DNA of 64,000 nt from Lunularia cruciata (Eukaryota; Streptophyta; Marchantiopsida; Lunulariales; Lunulariaceae). The DNA lies in the NCBI GenBank assembly GCA_948567375.1, contig OX419759.1, positions 5,486,744-5,550,743 on the forward strand. The letters run 5' to 3'. Position 1 is the stretch's first letter, and each line of letters opens with the position of its first letter. Made by a program: the position numbers and the translations under genes. The notes below the pieces were generated by a model that searched no databases, was not told the origin of the DNA, and saw nothing but the letters and a program-made list of their open reading frames with translations. Of the stretch, positions 63,191-64,000 are shown piece by piece.

Positions 63191-64000
63191 TGTGGTACCC
63201 ACATTTTTCATTTTGGACAAGTTTAGAAGAAGAAATGCACTCCTGAAACCAAATTGAAAGCAAATGGAGGAGAAATGAGTGCAAACTTGTGATTTGATCA
63301 GACCCGAGGAAGTCGACTTCATGTAGGAGGAAGAAGGGCTCGGTTTGGATCAGACCCAAAGAAGCTTACTTCGTGTCAGAGGAGTGAAAAACTAGGATCA
63401 GATGTTAAGGAGGGCAAACCCAAAAGAGAAATAGAAGTTGCAAGTCAGGATTCTTGCGGGGGCTATATCTCAATGACCACAACTCCAAATCAAGCGTGCT
63501 ATATCTTGTTGGAAGCGTCTCGTCTAGGGCTTTCCGTTGCCACCAAAATTGCAAAGTTTGAAGGTCAGTAAAAGAAGTAACAAGCATTTGAAGTTTCTGG
63601 AGTAGATGTACTTCGGGTCAAAGTGTCTTCGGGTCAAAGTGTGTTCGGGTCAATGTGACTTCGGATTTTGTACTTCGGACTTCGGGTTTACATGACTTCG
63701 GGTCTAAAGACTTTACCTCAAGATGAAGATGACTAAATCAAAGGTAGGTGGACCTCGGAGTGCAGTGAAGGTGACTTGGGGAATCTTGTGGGAGGGATCG
63801 GAGGAAGTTAGAATATGGAAAAAAGATAATTAGGATACCCATGACTTCAATTTCAGTTCTGATTGAAGATATGATAGAAATTGAAAGAGAAATAATAGTA
63901 GTGAATAAACCCAAAGTGTAGGATCCGACAGTAAGTGTCTTTGGGTTAGTAACATGAGTGATTAAGGGAAAGTGGGTTACAAATTGAAGGTGTAGAGGAT
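63191..64000 (+). mobile_element. Family-A LTR, short type, 5' part (copy A13), innermost of a nest
   Basis: Starts TGTGGTACCC in the opposite orientation inside A12 and runs off the window. Its first 810 bp match the short form, including CTATATCTCAATGAC (63463) and TTTCCGTTGCCACC (63530), a run of CTTCGGGTC words (63607-63660), and the start of the protein tail near 63880. Because it cuts a known sequence, it proves that TG at 63191 is the true LTR start. Confidence 0.85.

Noticed and set aside
63600-63670. Repeated CTTCGGGTC words as a regulatory array
   Set aside because: The same words occur more sparsely in other short-form LTRs (for example 2775-2830 and 59200-59240). They look like local expansion of LTR sequence, not a site array I can defend.

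Overview
This window looks like nuclear DNA of a land plant with a large, repeat-filled genome; a gymnosperm fits best, though a fern or another streptophyte cannot be excluded. The evidence is the density of old, nested, solo and broken LTR retrotransposons (Ty1/copia and several Ty3/gypsy lineages), the plant-type primer binding sites, and fragments of two plant-like host genes (ESF1 and a kinesin-14). No intact cellular gene, tRNA or rRNA is visible. Every long coding region carries stops and frameshifts, so nothing here looks able to act today.

The commonest component is a repeat I call family A. I see thirteen copies or pieces on both strands. Intact copies are single units starting TGTGGTACCC and ending GGTTGTCACA, flanked by 5-bp direct repeats: TGCTC around 13474-26986, GGTAT around 33206-42346, ACAAA around 57684-59712. 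They behave as solo LTRs. The long form is about 3.8 kb once later insertions are removed, the short form about 1.9 kb. A TATA-like box lies 650-680 bp from the 3' end in every copy that retains the tail. Upstream of it the long form carries an 800-900 codon reading frame: a basic N-terminal domain, an acidic linker, a QRGVRSKR-like motif, a coiled coil and an acidic tail. This is a giant LTR with a protein gene in its U3 region. Family-A copies are at 1-1994, 2387-3146, 6860-9690, 9700-12964(-), 13474-26986, 27113-30228, 33206-42346, 46824-48705(-), 54459-57544, 57684-59712(-), and three nested pieces at 62530-64000. A Ty3/gypsy pol remnant at 3147-6845 runs through a purine tract into the copy at 6860, suggesting it is the internal region of this family.

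The most striking object is a 9.7-kb Ty3/gypsy element, called F, at 14574-24291 inside a family-A copy. Its order is gag (two zinc knuckles), retropepsin, a C5-cytosine DNA methyltransferase domain, reverse transcriptase, RNase H, integrase, and a C-terminal PHD finger. The element thus once carried both a writer of DNA methylation and a putative chromatin reader.

A Ty1/copia element at 35560-40878 (246-bp LTRs, TSD GTTAC) sits in another family-A copy and has lost its integrase core. From 42.4 to 51.3 kb there are two facing copies of a third gypsy-like family, called G. In the minus-strand copy, gag is followed not by pol but by fused fragments of the host genes ESF1 and kinesin-14, resembling the gene-transducing retroelement Bs1. 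From 51.8 to 62.2 kb lies a rearranged gypsy element, called D, with 670-690 bp LTRs, interrupted by two family-A copies. Remaining stretches hold a purine-rich minisatellite (30.56-31.88 kb), several two-copy tandem duplications of 33-200 bp, and spacers in which nothing is recognised.
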